Positions 8,937-17,827 of a stretch of DNA of 64,000 bases are shown here, in pieces. Position 1 is the first letter of the stretch; every line of letters starts with the position of its first letter. Origin of the DNA: Chthonomonadales bacterium (lineage in GTDB: Bacteria > Armatimonadota > Chthonomonadetes > Chthonomonadales > CAJBBX01). Below the pieces are notes generated by a model. That model was not told the origin of the DNA, searched no databases, and saw only the letters and a list, made by a program, of their open reading frames with translations. Where the stretch lies: the NCBI GenBank assembly GCA_020849275.1, contig JADLGO010000053.1:1-64000 (forward strand), written 5' to 3'. Position numbers and translations under genes: made by a program.

Positions 8937-10027
8937 GGACGCTGCGGGTCCATCTGGGCAGCCGCTCCTACGCGATCCACGTCGGCGCCGGCCTTCTGGC
9001 GAACGCCGCCGAGATGCTTTGCGCGGATCGCTGGTCATCTGCCGTCATCCTCACGCACCCCGGCCTGCTCGCGGCGTGCGCGGCGCCTGTGGCGGCCTCG
9101 CTGCGCGGCGCCGGCCTGCGAACGGCGTTGCTCTGCGTGCCGGCCGGCGAGCGCCAGAAGAGCCTGCGGACCGCGGCGCGGCTCTACGACTCCCTGCTGG
9201 ACGCGAGCGCCGATCGACGCTCGCTCCTGGTGAGCGTCGGCGGGGGCGTGCTTGGCGACCTGGGCGGCTTCGTCGCGGCCACCTATCTGCGCGGTATTGC
9301 CTTCGCCCAGATCCCGACGACTCTCCTGGCGCAGGTGGACGCGAGCGTGGGCGGCAAGACGGGCGTGGACTTGCGCCGTGGCAAGAACCTGGTGGGCGCC
9401 TTCCATCAGCCCCGGGCGGTCATCGCGGATGTGGCGACACTGCGAACGCTTCCCAGGCGCGAGCTTCGCGCCGGTCTGGCCGAGGTCATCAAGTATGGTA
9501 TAATCAGCGATGGAGCGCTCCTCGATCGCCTTCTTCTCGACATGCCGCGGCTCCTGAGCCGCGACCCGGAAGCGCTGGCGGCGGCCGTGCTGCGCTCTTG
9601 CGAGATCAAGGCCGACGTGGTCGCGCGGGACGAGACGGAGCAGGGTCCGCGCGCCATCCTCAACTTCGGCCACACCGTCGCCCACGCGCTCGAGTCGGAG
9701 ACGGGCTATCGGCGCTACCGGCACGGCGAGGCGGTGTCCATCGGGATGGTGTCGGCCGCACTGATCGGCGAGGAGGCCGGGGTGACGCCGGGCGCGGTCA
9801 CCGCGCGGATCCTGCAGGCCGTGCAGGCTGCGGGCTTGCCGTGCGGGCTTCCGCCGGACGTACGCATCGAGCGGATGCTCGAGGGCATGCGACGGGACAA
9901 GAAGGCCACGGGCGGCCGTCTGCGATTCGTCCTCGCGCTTCGACCGGGAGAGGTCACGCTCGTCGACGACGTGGCGCCGGAACTCGTGGCGCGCGCGCTG
10001 GAGCGGCATCGCCGCCTCGCGCGCTAG
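8933..10027 (+). CDS. aroB: 3-dehydroquinate synthase
   Basis: 364 aa. NAD- and metal-dependent conversion of DAHP to 3-dehydroquinate, the second step of the shikimate pathway. Diagnostic stretches are SVGGGVLGDLGGFVAATY, PTTLLAQVDASVGGKTGVD, KNLVGAFHQP, and the metal-binding region LNFGHTVAHALE followed by RHGEAVSIGMV. Start ATG 8933 lies inside the aroK stop; longer in-frame readings into aroK are not credible. Complete, normal length. Confidence 0.96.
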   Translation: MRTLRVHLGSRSYAIHVGAGLLANAAEMLCADRWSSAVILTHPGLLAACAAPVAASLRGAGLRTALLCVPAGERQKSLRTAARLYDSLLDASADRRSLLVSVGGGVLGDLGGFVAATYLRGIAFAQIPTTLLAQVDASVGGKTGVDLRRGKNLVGAFHQPRAVIADVATLRTLPRRELRAGLAEVIKYGIISDGALLDRLLLDMPRLLSRDPEALAAAVLRSCEIKADVVARDETEQGPRAILNFGHTVAHALESETGYRRYRHGEAVSIGMVSAALIGEEAGVTPGAVTARILQAVQAAGLPCGLPPDVRIERMLEGMRRDKKATGGRLRFVLALRPGEVTLVDDVAPELVARALERHRRLAR

Positions 10028-10040
10028 GAGCGATCGGCGC

Positions 10041-10331
10041 ATGACGAGGAGGCCCCAACGGCGCGCCGCGAGTGCCGACGCCACGCGCGTCGCGGGTGGA
10101 TCGATGCTCGACCGGGCGGCCCCGCTGGTTGCTCTTCTGTGGCTGTTCGTACCGTCCGTACAGTACGTCGCGGCCTTCGTCCGCGCGCGATGGCTCCTCT
10201 CCCCGACGGGCGATCTACCGCGCGCCGCGCTCATGGATCTTACTCCCCTGTACGTCGTCCTCCTGGTCGTCACCCTCCTGACCGCGGCGCTGCGGGCCCT
10301 GCGCGCCACACCCGGGGAAGCCGCTCGATGA
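10041..10331 (+). CDS. Small two-helix membrane protein
   Basis: 96 aa, not recognised as a named family. A basic N-terminus is followed by two predicted membrane helices, LDRAAPLVALLWLFVPSVQY (about 23-42) and TPLYVVLLVVTLLTAAL (about 68-84). It starts 13 bp after aroB and its stop overlaps the start of the PASTA kinase gene (ATGA). The coupling suggests it is made with the kinase and might sit beside it in the inner membrane; that is inference. Confidence 0.7.
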   Translation: MTRRPQRRAASADATRVAGGSMLDRAAPLVALLWLFVPSVQYVAAFVRARWLLSPTGDLPRAALMDLTPLYVVLLVVTLLTAALRALRATPGEAAR

Positions 10332-12172
10332 TCGGTCAGGTAGTGCACCTGCGTTACGAGGTGCTCGAGCGCGTCGGCGAGGGCACCCTGCTGCAGGCAT
10401 ACAAGGCTCGCGACAAGGTGATGGGCCGCATGGTGGCGCTCAAGGCGCTCCAACCGGCCTACGCGCGCGATCCGGCAGTCTGCGCGGCGCTGCGCTCCGT
10501 GGCCGGTGAGACGGCCGCCCTCACGCACCCGAACATCGCTCGCGTCTTCGAGATCGCCGAGGAGGACGGCGTCCCGTTCCTGGTGACGGAGTTCGTTCGC
10601 GGCATCAACCTCAAGGAGCGCATCCGTCGCATCGCGCCGTTCACGCTCTCGGTCGCCGTCGATTTCGGCATCGCCATCGGCGAGGCGCTGCAGCACGCGC
10701 ACGGCGCCGGCATTCTTCACGGAGACCTGCGCCCTCACAACGTGGCGGTGAGCCCGGAGGGCGTGGTGAAGGTGACCGACTTCGGAATGCTGCACGCCGC
10801 GGCCGCCTCTCCACGCGCCTTCCAGACGGCCGGCGCGCGCGCCGTCCACTATCAGGCTCCCGAGCTCTCCGAGGGGCGGCCGCCGTCGCCCTCGGCCGAC
10901 CTCTACGCGCTCGGAGTGATCCTCTTCGAGATGCTGACCGGCAGCCTGCCCTTTCCCGGCGAGAGCCCGCAGGCCATCGCCGCGCGGCACCAGCGCGACC
11001 CGGTGCCCTCGCCGCGCTCCCTGAACTCTGGCGTGCCACGCTCGCTGGAAGGCATCGTCATGAAGGCGCTACAGAAGCGGCCAGAGGATCGTTACGCCGC
11101 GGCGACCGATCTCTTGAGCGACCTGAGGTCGGTGCGCGACGCCCTGCGTTTCGGGCGATCGCTGTCGTGGACCCCGTTCGAGGCCGCCCCCGCGGCGGCC
11201 AACGCGCCGGCGGCGTCTGCCGTACACTCGCCGTCTCCGCCGAAGTCGGTGCCGCCGCCGCGGCCCGACCCGGCGCCCGCCGCGATGCCCGCCGCCCGCA
11301 TGTCGCCGACCGCCGCGGCCGACGAGTCGCTCTCGCCATGGCTCAAGCTCGCGCTTGGCACGGTGCTCGTCATTCTCCTCGGCTCTGCCATCGTCGGCCT
11401 GGCGCTCTGGTTCGCCACGTCCAGCAAGCCGCCCGCCGCGCGCTTCCCGAAGCTGGTGGGCATGAGGATCGAGGACGCTCGCGCCGTCGCGGACAAGGCG
11501 CACGTGAAGCTGGTGATCCGCCGCGACTATGACGAGAAGGCCGATGCCGGAATCATCTACCGCTCGGACCGGGAGGAGGGCGTGCCCGTGCGGCCCGGGC
11601 ACAGCATTCTGGTGTGGGTGAGCCGTGGCTCGCGGCGCGTCTGGGTGCCGGACGTCACCGGCATGGACAAGGACGCGGCAGTGCGGAAACTGGAGGACGC
11701 CGGGTTGACCCTGGGGCTGGTGAACCGCGAGTACAACGACACGGTTGCCTTCGACCAGGTGATCCGGCAAAACCCGCGCGCCGGCAAGCGCGTGCTGCGG
11801 GATACGCCAGCCAACCTGGCACTGAGCGACGGGCCCAACCTGGCCGAGACCCCGGCGGGGCCGCCGCCGGACGCGGCGTTTCCCGATGAGGCACAGGGCG
11901 GCGGAACCGGCGCCCTCCCGGACGCGTCCAACGAGGAGCCTCAGACCTACACGCTCACGGTGAAGGTGAAGGAGGACGGGCGCGGTCAGCGGCAGGTGCG
12001 CGTAGAGTACGATGACGCGCACGGCACGAACACGCCGATCGACGAGAGCCACGGCGAAGGAGACGTGATCACGCAGCAGGTGGAGGTCTTCGGCCCGCGC
12101 ATCACGATTCGCGTGTACTACGGTGACGACCCGGTGCCCGTGTCCGAGCGCACGCGAACGCTCAGGAGATGA
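10328..12172 (+). CDS. Transmembrane Ser/Thr protein kinase with PASTA domains (PknB/PrkC-like)
   Basis: 614 aa. Start ATG 10328 overlaps the preceding stop. The cytoplasmic kinase domain (about 8-270) has a shortened glycine loop GEGTLLQAY, ATP-binding Lys39 (VALKAL), catalytic loop HGDLRPHN (Asp133) and DFG at 151-153. The residue before the catalytic Asp is Gly instead of Arg, making it a non-RD kinase. A Pro/Ala linker precedes one membrane helix (about 340-362). Two extracytoplasmic PASTA repeats follow (about 374-440 and 440-507), then a tail of unknown fold. PASTA kinases sense cell-wall fragments. The stop overlaps rpe. Confidence 0.92.
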   Translation: MIGQVVHLRYEVLERVGEGTLLQAYKARDKVMGRMVALKALQPAYARDPAVCAALRSVAGETAALTHPNIARVFEIAEEDGVPFLVTEFVRGINLKERIRRIAPFTLSVAVDFGIAIGEALQHAHGAGILHGDLRPHNVAVSPEGVVKVTDFGMLHAAAASPRAFQTAGARAVHYQAPELSEGRPPSPSADLYALGVILFEMLTGSLPFPGESPQAIAARHQRDPVPSPRSLNSGVPRSLEGIVMKALQKRPEDRYAAATDLLSDLRSVRDALRFGRSLSWTPFEAAPAAANAPAASAVHSPSPPKSVPPPRPDPAPAAMPAARMSPTAAADESLSPWLKLALGTVLVILLGSAIVGLALWFATSSKPPAARFPKLVGMRIEDARAVADKAHVKLVIRRDYDEKADAGIIYRSDREEGVPVRPGHSILVWVSRGSRRVWVPDVTGMDKDAAVRKLEDAGLTLGLVNREYNDTVAFDQVIRQNPRAGKRVLRDTPANLALSDGPNLAETPAGPPPDAAFPDEAQGGGTGALPDASNEEPQTYTLTVKVKEDGRGQRQVRVEYDDAHGTNTPIDESHGEGDVITQQVEVFGPRITIRVYYGDDPVPVSERTRTLRR

Positions 12173-12840
12173 GCATGCACGTCCGGCTCTCGCCGTCGCT
12201 TCTTTCCGCGGACTTCGGTGCGCTGGCCGACGCGGCGGCGGCATGCGCTGCGGGCGGCGCCGACATGCTGCACTTTGACGTGATGGACGGCCAGTTCGTG
12301 CCGAACATCACCTTCGGCCCCCAGGTGCTTCGGGCGCTGCGCTCCCGCTCGCACCTGCCGTTCGACACGCACCTGATGATCGTCGATCCGGACCGCTTCA
12401 TCGACGAGTTCGCCGAGGCCGGCGCGACCGACATCACGGTGCAGGCCGAGGCCTGTGTGCACCTTCAGCGCACCCTGGCGCACATCCGGGCGGTTGGCGC
12501 CAGGGCGGGCCTCGCGCTCAACCCGGCCACGCCGCTCAGCGCGCTCGACTACGTGATGGACGACCTGGACCTGCTGCTCGTGATGAGCGTGAACCCCGGC
12601 TTTGGTGGTCAGACGTTCATCCCGGCGATGCTCTCCAAGATTGCCGGGGCCCGTCAGCGCATCGAGGGCTCCGGCCGCGACATCCTCCTCTCGGTGGACG
12701 GGGGCATCGGGACGAGCAACGCCGCGAAGGTCGTCGCGGCGGGCGCCGGGATGATCGTGGCTGGTTCGAGCGTGTTCGGCCACCCGGATGGGCCCGGCGC
12801 CGGTCTCCGCGCGCTGCGGGAGGCCGGCTCGCGCCTCTAG
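12169..12840 (+). CDS. rpe: Ribulose-phosphate 3-epimerase
   Basis: 223 aa TIM barrel that interconverts ribulose-5-P and xylulose-5-P. Motifs: LSPSLLSADF at the N-terminus, metal/catalytic region MLHFDVMDGQFVPNITFG, HLMIVDPDRF, VMSVNPGFGGQTFIP and the catalytic Asp in LSVDGGI. Start ATG 12169 overlaps the kinase stop; ATG 12175 is an in-frame alternative. Linkage of rpe to a PASTA kinase gene is common in Gram-positive bacteria, where the order is prkC-rsgA-rpe. Confidence 0.96.
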   Translation: MSMHVRLSPSLLSADFGALADAAAACAAGGADMLHFDVMDGQFVPNITFGPQVLRALRSRSHLPFDTHLMIVDPDRFIDEFAEAGATDITVQAEACVHLQRTLAHIRAVGARAGLALNPATPLSALDYVMDDLDLLLVMSVNPGFGGQTFIPAMLSKIAGARQRIEGSGRDILLSVDGGIGTSNAAKVVAAGAGMIVAGSSVFGHPDGPGAGLRALREAGSRL

Positions 12841-12852
12841 CCGAGAGATGCC

Positions 12853-13275
12853 ATGCCGGATATTCGTCCGCCCGACGACGCCGCCCGCTTCGCGCTGACC
12901 CCTCGCCAGCGCCGCCTGCGCGTGGTGACGCTGACGGTGCTGGTCCTCGTCGGCGCCATGGTTGCCGTTGGGGTGCGTGCCCCCTTCTTCCGCTCGGCCG
13001 GCTCGCCGGCCGTTCGGGCGCTCGCGCGCGAGGCGCTGGTCGCTCGGCGCGGGAATCGGTCGGTGCGACCGGCCGCCCTGCGCGCGAGCCGTGCCGTGCG
13101 CGTGCGCCTGATCGCCATCTATCTCTACTGGACGTGCTGCATTCTGCTGACCACCTCGCTGTTCGTGCTGGCCTGGCTCGATATGCGCGAGGTGCAGCGC
13201 AAGTTGGCTCGGGCCCGCCGCGACATCTGGCGGGGGATCGCCGAGGAGCAGCGGCGCCGGCGGCCCGAGTCGTGA
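12853..13275 (+). CDS. Two-helix membrane protein of unknown function
   Basis: 140 aa. Predicted helices at about 24-44 (VVTLTVLVLVGAMVAVGV) and about 88-113 (LIAIYLYWTCCILLTTSLFV), separated by a basic segment, with a highly basic C-terminal helix (REVQRKLARARRDIW). The stop overlaps the ribD GTG. No family recognised. Confidence 0.75.
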   Translation: MPDIRPPDDAARFALTPRQRRLRVVTLTVLVLVGAMVAVGVRAPFFRSAGSPAVRALAREALVARRGNRSVRPAALRASRAVRVRLIAIYLYWTCCILLTTSLFVLAWLDMREVQRKLARARRDIWRGIAEEQRRRRPES

Positions 13276-14384
13276 GGGCGATCGACACCTCCGCGGACGC
13301 GCGGCACATGCGCCGGGCGCTCTTGCTGTCGCGTCGGGGCTTCACTCCGCCGAACCCTCTCGTCGGCTGCGTGCTCGTGCGCGGCGGAGAGGTGGTCGGC
13401 GAGGGATGGCACCGCTTCGCGGGCGCGCCACACGCCGAGGCCGAGGCGCTGGCCGTCGCCGGCGAATTGGCTCGCGACGCCACGGCTTACGTCACGCTGG
13501 AGCCCTGCGCGCACTTCGGCCGCACGCCGCCCTGCGCCGACGCCTTGATCCGCGCCGGCGTGCGGCGGGTCGTCGCTGCCGTCTCGGACCCGGATCCGCG
13601 CACGGCGGGCGCCGGTCTGGAGCGCCTGCGGGCGGCCGGTCTCGACGTGGTCTGTGGCCCCCTCGAGCCCGAGGCGCGCGCCGCCAACGCCCCCTTCTTC
13701 CACTTCCATGCCACTGGGACGCCGCACGTCACCCTGAAGGCCGCCGTCACGCTGGACGGCAAGATCGCCACGGCTTCGGGCGATGCGCGCTGGGTGACCG
13801 GCGCGCCGGCCAGGCGGTTCGCGCATCGCCTGAGGGCACAGGCCGGCGCCGTGCTGTGCGGCATCGGCACCGTGCTGGCGGACGATCCGCTGCTGACGGC
13901 CCGCATCCGCGGCGTGCCGCGCCAACCGCTCCGGGTGATCCTGGACACGCGGCTTCGAACGCCCGCGGCCTCCCGACTCGCCCGGACGGCGGCCGAGACG
14001 CCCACCCTCATCGTTGCTGGCACGGACGCGCCCCCGAGTGCGGCACAAGAACTGAGAGCCGCCGGGATCGAGATCCTGGTGCTGGCAACCGATAACAAGA
14101 ACCGAATACCACTGGGCCCGCTCCTGGCCGAGCTCGCCCGCCGTCGCATCATCAGCGTGCTGGTGGAGGGAGGGGGCGAGGTGCACGCAGCCTTCCTGAA
14201 GGCCGGGTGTGTCCAGCGGCTTCTCTGGTTCGTGGCGCCGAAGATCGCCGGTGGGCGGCACGCGCCCACCTCGGTGGGGGGCGCCGGCGCGAAGCGGATG
14301 GCGAACGCCCTGCCACTCGCGCCTTTCCACGTTCGTCGCATGGGAGCCGATCTGCTCCTGGAAAGCAAGCCGGTACCGATGTGA
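13272..14384 (+). CDS. ribD: Bifunctional riboflavin deaminase/reductase
   Basis: 370 aa. The N-terminal CMP/dCMP-type deaminase domain (about 1-145) has the zinc motif HAEAEAL and the PCxxxGRTPPC motif in LEPCAHFGRTPPCADAL. The C-terminal reductase domain (about 147-370) begins VTLKAAVTLDGKIAT, followed by DARWVTG, ILDTRLRTP and VLVEGGGEVHAAFL. It catalyses steps two and three of riboflavin synthesis. GTG start at 13272 overlaps the previous stop (GTGA). No other rib gene is adjacent. Confidence 0.95.
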   Translation: MRAIDTSADARHMRRALLLSRRGFTPPNPLVGCVLVRGGEVVGEGWHRFAGAPHAEAEALAVAGELARDATAYVTLEPCAHFGRTPPCADALIRAGVRRVVAAVSDPDPRTAGAGLERLRAAGLDVVCGPLEPEARAANAPFFHFHATGTPHVTLKAAVTLDGKIATASGDARWVTGAPARRFAHRLRAQAGAVLCGIGTVLADDPLLTARIRGVPRQPLRVILDTRLRTPAASRLARTAAETPTLIVAGTDAPPSAAQELRAAGIEILVLATDNKNRIPLGPLLAELARRRIISVLVEGGGEVHAAFLKAGCVQRLLWFVAPKIAGGRHAPTSVGGAGAKRMANALPLAPFHVRRMGADLLLESKPVPM

Positions 14385-14962
14385 TCCTATCGATGCTCCG
14401 TCGCATCGTGATGATGCTGCTGACCGTGGCCGCCGTCACAGGCATGATGGGCTATGCGTCCGGCTACTTCACGGGCGAGGTTCGCAGGGAAGACTCGTGC
14501 GTGCTCTGCCGGGCCACACGCTACACCGGTGTGCAGTACGGCGTGGCCTACACGCGCATCGAGGACGGGCCCGTCACGCGGTGGTTTCGCGCTACCGTGG
14601 ACCCCTTGCACGGGCGCTCGCCCTCGCATCCGCACGAGTGGCACCAGAGCGCCTGCACCGTGGTGACGCGCCCGGGCTTCCAGGATGCCACCTACGGCTG
14701 CGTCGCCATCCCCTCCATCTTCCTTCTCCGACCGGAGATTGAGGTCGAGGTGCTCGACCGCATCCCCGACCTACCCACCAAGGTCGCCGTGCTCCGGTCA
14801 CTCAACTCTCCCGACCGCAGGGCGAACGCGCGCAGGGTGCGTCGCCTGATCGAGTACCACTACGTCGACCGGGAGGAGATGCCGTGGGGCACCTGGTGGG
14901 CCCGTAATGCGGCGCAGTTCGGCGTCGACCCGGCTTCGGGCGCCGGCGGCGGGCCAGCGTGA
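14381..14962 (+). CDS. Membrane-anchored CxxC protein of unknown function
   Basis: 193 aa. GTG 14381 overlaps the ribD stop; in-frame ATG 14393 is an alternative. An N-terminal hydrophobic helix (about 8-28, IVMMLLTVAAVTGMMGY) anchors a short exported domain carrying DSCVLCRATRY, a CxxC pair that could bind metal or haem or be redox-active. A C-terminal amphipathic part is rich in Trp and Arg. A single CxxC not followed by His argues against c-type haem. No family recognised. Confidence 0.7.
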   Translation: MILSMLRRIVMMLLTVAAVTGMMGYASGYFTGEVRREDSCVLCRATRYTGVQYGVAYTRIEDGPVTRWFRATVDPLHGRSPSHPHEWHQSACTVVTRPGFQDATYGCVAIPSIFLLRPEIEVEVLDRIPDLPTKVAVLRSLNSPDRRANARRVRRLIEYHYVDREEMPWGTWWARNAAQFGVDPASGAGGGPA

Positions 14963-15063
14963 CGAGGTCGCCGCAGGACGCTGAACCCGGCGGCCATGGC
15001 CACCGGGCCCTGCGGACGCCCGGGCGCCCTGCCGATAATGCCGGGTGAATGAGGAGTGCCGCC

Positions 15064-16254
15064 ATGAATGCCCACGTCACCGTGCCCGAGCACATCAATC
15101 TGCTCCAGGCGCTGCCCCGCGGCGCCTCTTCTGTCGGCTATCGCGCGTGCGACCGGCGCACCGGCGCCATGGTGGCAGCCAGGCTCTACAGGCGTCTCGA
15201 CTGGCTGACCGACGCCGAGGCCGCCGCGCGCGCCGCGTCGGTGACCGCGACTGCCCGCAGACTCGCCGACGTGAGGCATCCGGCCCTCTGTGGCGTGCTA
15301 TGCGCGCACGAGTGCGAGGAGGGCGTCTGGATCGTGCGGGAGTGGGCGGAGGGGCTGTCGCTGCGCGAGCACCTGGTGCGCCATGGCATGCTCTCTCGCG
15401 AGGAGGCAAGCCGCGTCACAGCCGAGGCGGCCGCCGCCCTGGCCGCCCTCCACGCGGCCGGGCTGAGCCACGGCGCGCTCGGCCCGACCAACGTGTTCAT
15501 CTCCCCAGACGGCGCCGTGCGGATCGCTGACCCGGCCCTTGGCCTGGCGGCGGGCGCGCTCGAGATCGCCGGAGTGCCCTGTCGCGCGGAGCGCCGCCGG
15601 ATCCCCGCGGACGACACGCGGGCGCTGGCCGCCATGCGCTCCAGGCTCTCCATCGGCGTACGGGCCGACGCCGGCGCGCGCCCGCGCGGGGTATACTCCG
15701 TGCCGGCCGTGGCCGCTCTGCCGCCGGCGCGCGCCGCGCGGACCGCCTGGCAACCACGCATGTCCCTGCGCCCGTCGGTGGCGATCGGGACCTTTGGCGC
15801 CTTTCTCACCTTGACGGCGGTCGCGCTTCCGGAGCAGGGAGCGCGACAGGCGGCGCGGAACTCCGTCGTGCGGTCCGCGACGCTCGCCGCCAGCGCCCCG
15901 CTGTCGGCGGAGCCGGCGCCCGTGCCGTTCACCGAGCAGGACCGGCGGTTCGCTCGCCTGGCCGTGCGGCGGCAGGGCGCCGTGGCGCTGGCGCACCCGA
16001 TGGTCGCCGAGATGCTGGCGCTCACCGAGGAGCAGCGCACCGAGGTCGCTGCCGCGGTGGCGGCGCAGCGCGATCGCGTGGAGCAGATGGTCGGCCGCTG
16101 CGCGCAGGGCGCCGCGGTCAACACCGTCGCCTCCATGCGCGCGATCCGAGAGGAGACGAGGGCCCGCGTCATGCTGGCGCTAGACGCGCGGCAGCGGGCC
16201 ACATGGGAGGCCTTCGAGCAGCAGCCGCTCGCTCCCGGCGAGCCCGTGCTGTAG
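15064..16254 (+). CDS. Membrane pseudokinase with C-terminal LTxxQ-like helical domain
   Basis: 396 aa. Start taken at ATG 15064 because GAGGAG lies seven bases upstream; ATG 15049 would overlap that site. Residues about 10-165 align with the PASTA/Pkn kinase fold (hinge IVREWAEGLSLREHL, ALAALHAAGLSHG), but every catalytic residue is replaced: VAIK-Lys is Arg (AARLYRR), the catalytic loop reads HGALGPTN, and DFG is ADP. After a linker and one membrane helix (about 240-258) comes a helical domain with ALTEEQRTEVAAAV and QRATWEAF, similar to the LTxxQ motifs of Spy/CpxP. Probably a scaffold or sensor. Confidence 0.8.
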   Translation: MNAHVTVPEHINLLQALPRGASSVGYRACDRRTGAMVAARLYRRLDWLTDAEAAARAASVTATARRLADVRHPALCGVLCAHECEEGVWIVREWAEGLSLREHLVRHGMLSREEASRVTAEAAAALAALHAAGLSHGALGPTNVFISPDGAVRIADPALGLAAGALEIAGVPCRAERRRIPADDTRALAAMRSRLSIGVRADAGARPRGVYSVPAVAALPPARAARTAWQPRMSLRPSVAIGTFGAFLTLTAVALPEQGARQAARNSVVRSATLAASAPLSAEPAPVPFTEQDRRFARLAVRRQGAVALAHPMVAEMLALTEEQRTEVAAAVAAQRDRVEQMVGRCAQGAAVNTVASMRAIREETRARVMLALDARQRATWEAFEQQPLAPGEPVL

Positions 16255-16335
16255 AGTCGCCCGCACCAACCGGGGCCGTCCGGCGAGCAGCGCCCCGCGC
16301 GTCGGCCACACGTTGCCCTGGGAAGGAGAGACCGC

Positions 16336-16917
16336 ATGTCGGCCGAGAGTACCCTGAGAGCCGAGTTCCCGCGCGCGCTGCGCGGCTATGCGCCGGAGGC
16401 CGTCGATCGCTTTGTGGAGGAGATCGGCAACCGGTTGGACGCGATGCAGAAGCTGCTGGACGAACAGGCGGAGCGGACCGCGGACCTGGCGCGTGCAACG
16501 GAGAGCGCCGGCGCGAAGCTCTCGGCGTACGTGGCGAAGGAGGAGGCCATCGCCAGCGCCCTTGTGTCCATCGAACAGCATCGCGCCTCCGTGGCGCATG
16601 AGAACGAACAGAGGGCCCAGGAGGCCCACGCTCTGGCCGAGAGCGTTCTGGAGCAGGCACGCCGTGAGGCCACCGCGATCGTCGTTGCAGCGCGCGGGGA
16701 GGCTGCGGGCCTGACGGCGGCAGCCGAGGCGGAGTGCGTCCGCCAGTCCGAGCGGCTCGAGTCGCTTCGCGTCGAGTACGAAGAGACAATCCGGCACATC
16801 CGGCGCGCCCTGGAGGCCCAACTCGCCCTTCTGCCCCGCCCGGGAGCCGCGACGGCGGAACTCGCCCTGACCGCGGCCGTCGCCGCGCCGCGCGAGGGCT
16901 GTGTCGAGGCGGCCTGA
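16336..16917 (+). CDS. DivIVA-like coiled-coil protein
   Basis: 193 aa, cytoplasmic. The N-terminus FPRALRGYAPEAVDRFVEEI (about 11-30) matches the DivIVA/GpsB membrane-curvature domain, in which FxxxxxGYxxxxVDxF is the hallmark. Residues about 30-160 are continuous charged coiled coil. DivIVA-family proteins bind negatively curved membrane and organise division or polar growth, and several are substrates of PASTA kinases; a kinase and a pseudokinase are encoded just upstream. Strong ribosome-binding site (GGAAGGAGAG). The specific role is not determined. Confidence 0.85.
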   Translation: MSAESTLRAEFPRALRGYAPEAVDRFVEEIGNRLDAMQKLLDEQAERTADLARATESAGAKLSAYVAKEEAIASALVSIEQHRASVAHENEQRAQEAHALAESVLEQARREATAIVVAARGEAAGLTAAAEAECVRQSERLESLRVEYEETIRHIRRALEAQLALLPRPGAATAELALTAAVAAPREGCVEAA

Positions 16918-16938
16918 CCGTCGGGCGACCCTGACGAT

Positions 16939-16970
16939 GTCGGCCCGGGCGCCTGTGTGCCCGGGCCGAC
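16939..16970. terminator. Bidirectional hairpin between convergent genes
   Basis: Perfect 12-bp stem (16939-16950 with 16959-16970), 8-nt loop, between the DivIVA-like gene (plus) and the PhyH gene (minus). No T-run on either side. Confidence 0.65.
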
Positions 16971-16993
16971 GGTGCGTCTGGCCGGCGCGGCGC

Positions 16994-17818
16994 CTACGCC
17001 AGCACGGGCACCCGCAGCGGACCACGGTCCCACACGGTGGGGAAGTACTCACCCTGGAGCACCTCGCCCGGGGCGACGGTGACCCGGCGCTCGACGATAT
17101 GGCCGGCCTGGCCTGGTTCGTAGCGCGTCCAGCCAGGCATGTAGTGGACCGCGATGGCCGGCCTGCCGCGCTCGGAGAGGTTGGGCGGGCTGCCGTGCCA
17201 GGTGAGGCAGTGGTGGAACATCACCTCGCCGGCGCGCACCTCGCATGGCACGATCTCGATGCGCTCTCCCGCGGGCACCAGCGACATGTCGGGCAGCGGC
17301 GCGAAGGTCTCGGGGTCCGTGCCGATGGTGCCGCCCTTGTGCGGCCCCCACAGGTGGCTGCGTGGCACCATGCGCATGCAGCCGTTCTCCACGGTGGCGT
17401 CCTCGATCGCCACCCAGGCGCTCACCAGGTCGGCCGGCTGGATGATCGGCCAGTAGGGGTGGTCCTGGTGCCAGGTCGTGGGTCCCCCGACGCGGGGCGG
17501 CTTGTACTGCACCTGGTCGTGCCAGACGCGGACCACGTCGGTCCCCATCAGCGCCGCGGCGATCTCGCAGATCGTCGGATTGAAGATGTGCTCGTGGAAC
17601 CGGTCGTCTGCTTCCCAGATGTTCACGACCTGCACGACGACTCGCTCGGAACCGTCGCCGAGCATGTTCCGTTTGGTCTCGGGCTCGGCGCGCGAACGCC
17701 CCTCCAGGACGTCGTCGAGGCGGGCGCGCAGCGCGCGGGTCTGGCCGGGCGTCAGAACCTGGCCGCACTGCAAGTATCCGTTCTCGCGAAAGAAGCGGAT
17801 CTGCTCTTCGGTCACCAT
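16994..17818 (-). CDS. PhyH-family Fe(II)/2-oxoglutarate dioxygenase
   Basis: 274 aa from ATG 17818, which has GGGGG eight bases upstream; ATG 17827 is an in-frame alternative. The opening VTEEQIRFFRENGYL is typical for phytanoyl-CoA dioxygenase-like proteins. The iron facial triad is visible: His117 and Asp119 in WHQDHPYW, and distal His208 in TWHGSPPN; the 2OG-binding Arg is in ERGRPAIAVHY. The substrate cannot be read from sequence; family members hydroxylate many small molecules. Monocistronic, convergent with the DivIVA-like gene. Confidence 0.88.
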   Translation of the reverse strand: MVTEEQIRFFRENGYLQCGQVLTPGQTRALRARLDDVLEGRSRAEPETKRNMLGDGSERVVVQVVNIWEADDRFHEHIFNPTICEIAAALMGTDVVRVWHDQVQYKPPRVGGPTTWHQDHPYWPIIQPADLVSAWVAIEDATVENGCMRMVPRSHLWGPHKGGTIGTDPETFAPLPDMSLVPAGERIEIVPCEVRAGEVMFHHCLTWHGSPPNLSERGRPAIAVHYMPGWTRYEPGQAGHIVERRVTVAPGEVLQGEYFPTVWDRGPLRVPVLA

Positions 17819-17827
17819 CGTGGGCAT

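Noticed and set aside
9499-9504. Perfect TATAAT
   Set aside because: Lies inside the conserved aroB coding sequence with no -35 and no gene start downstream that needs it.
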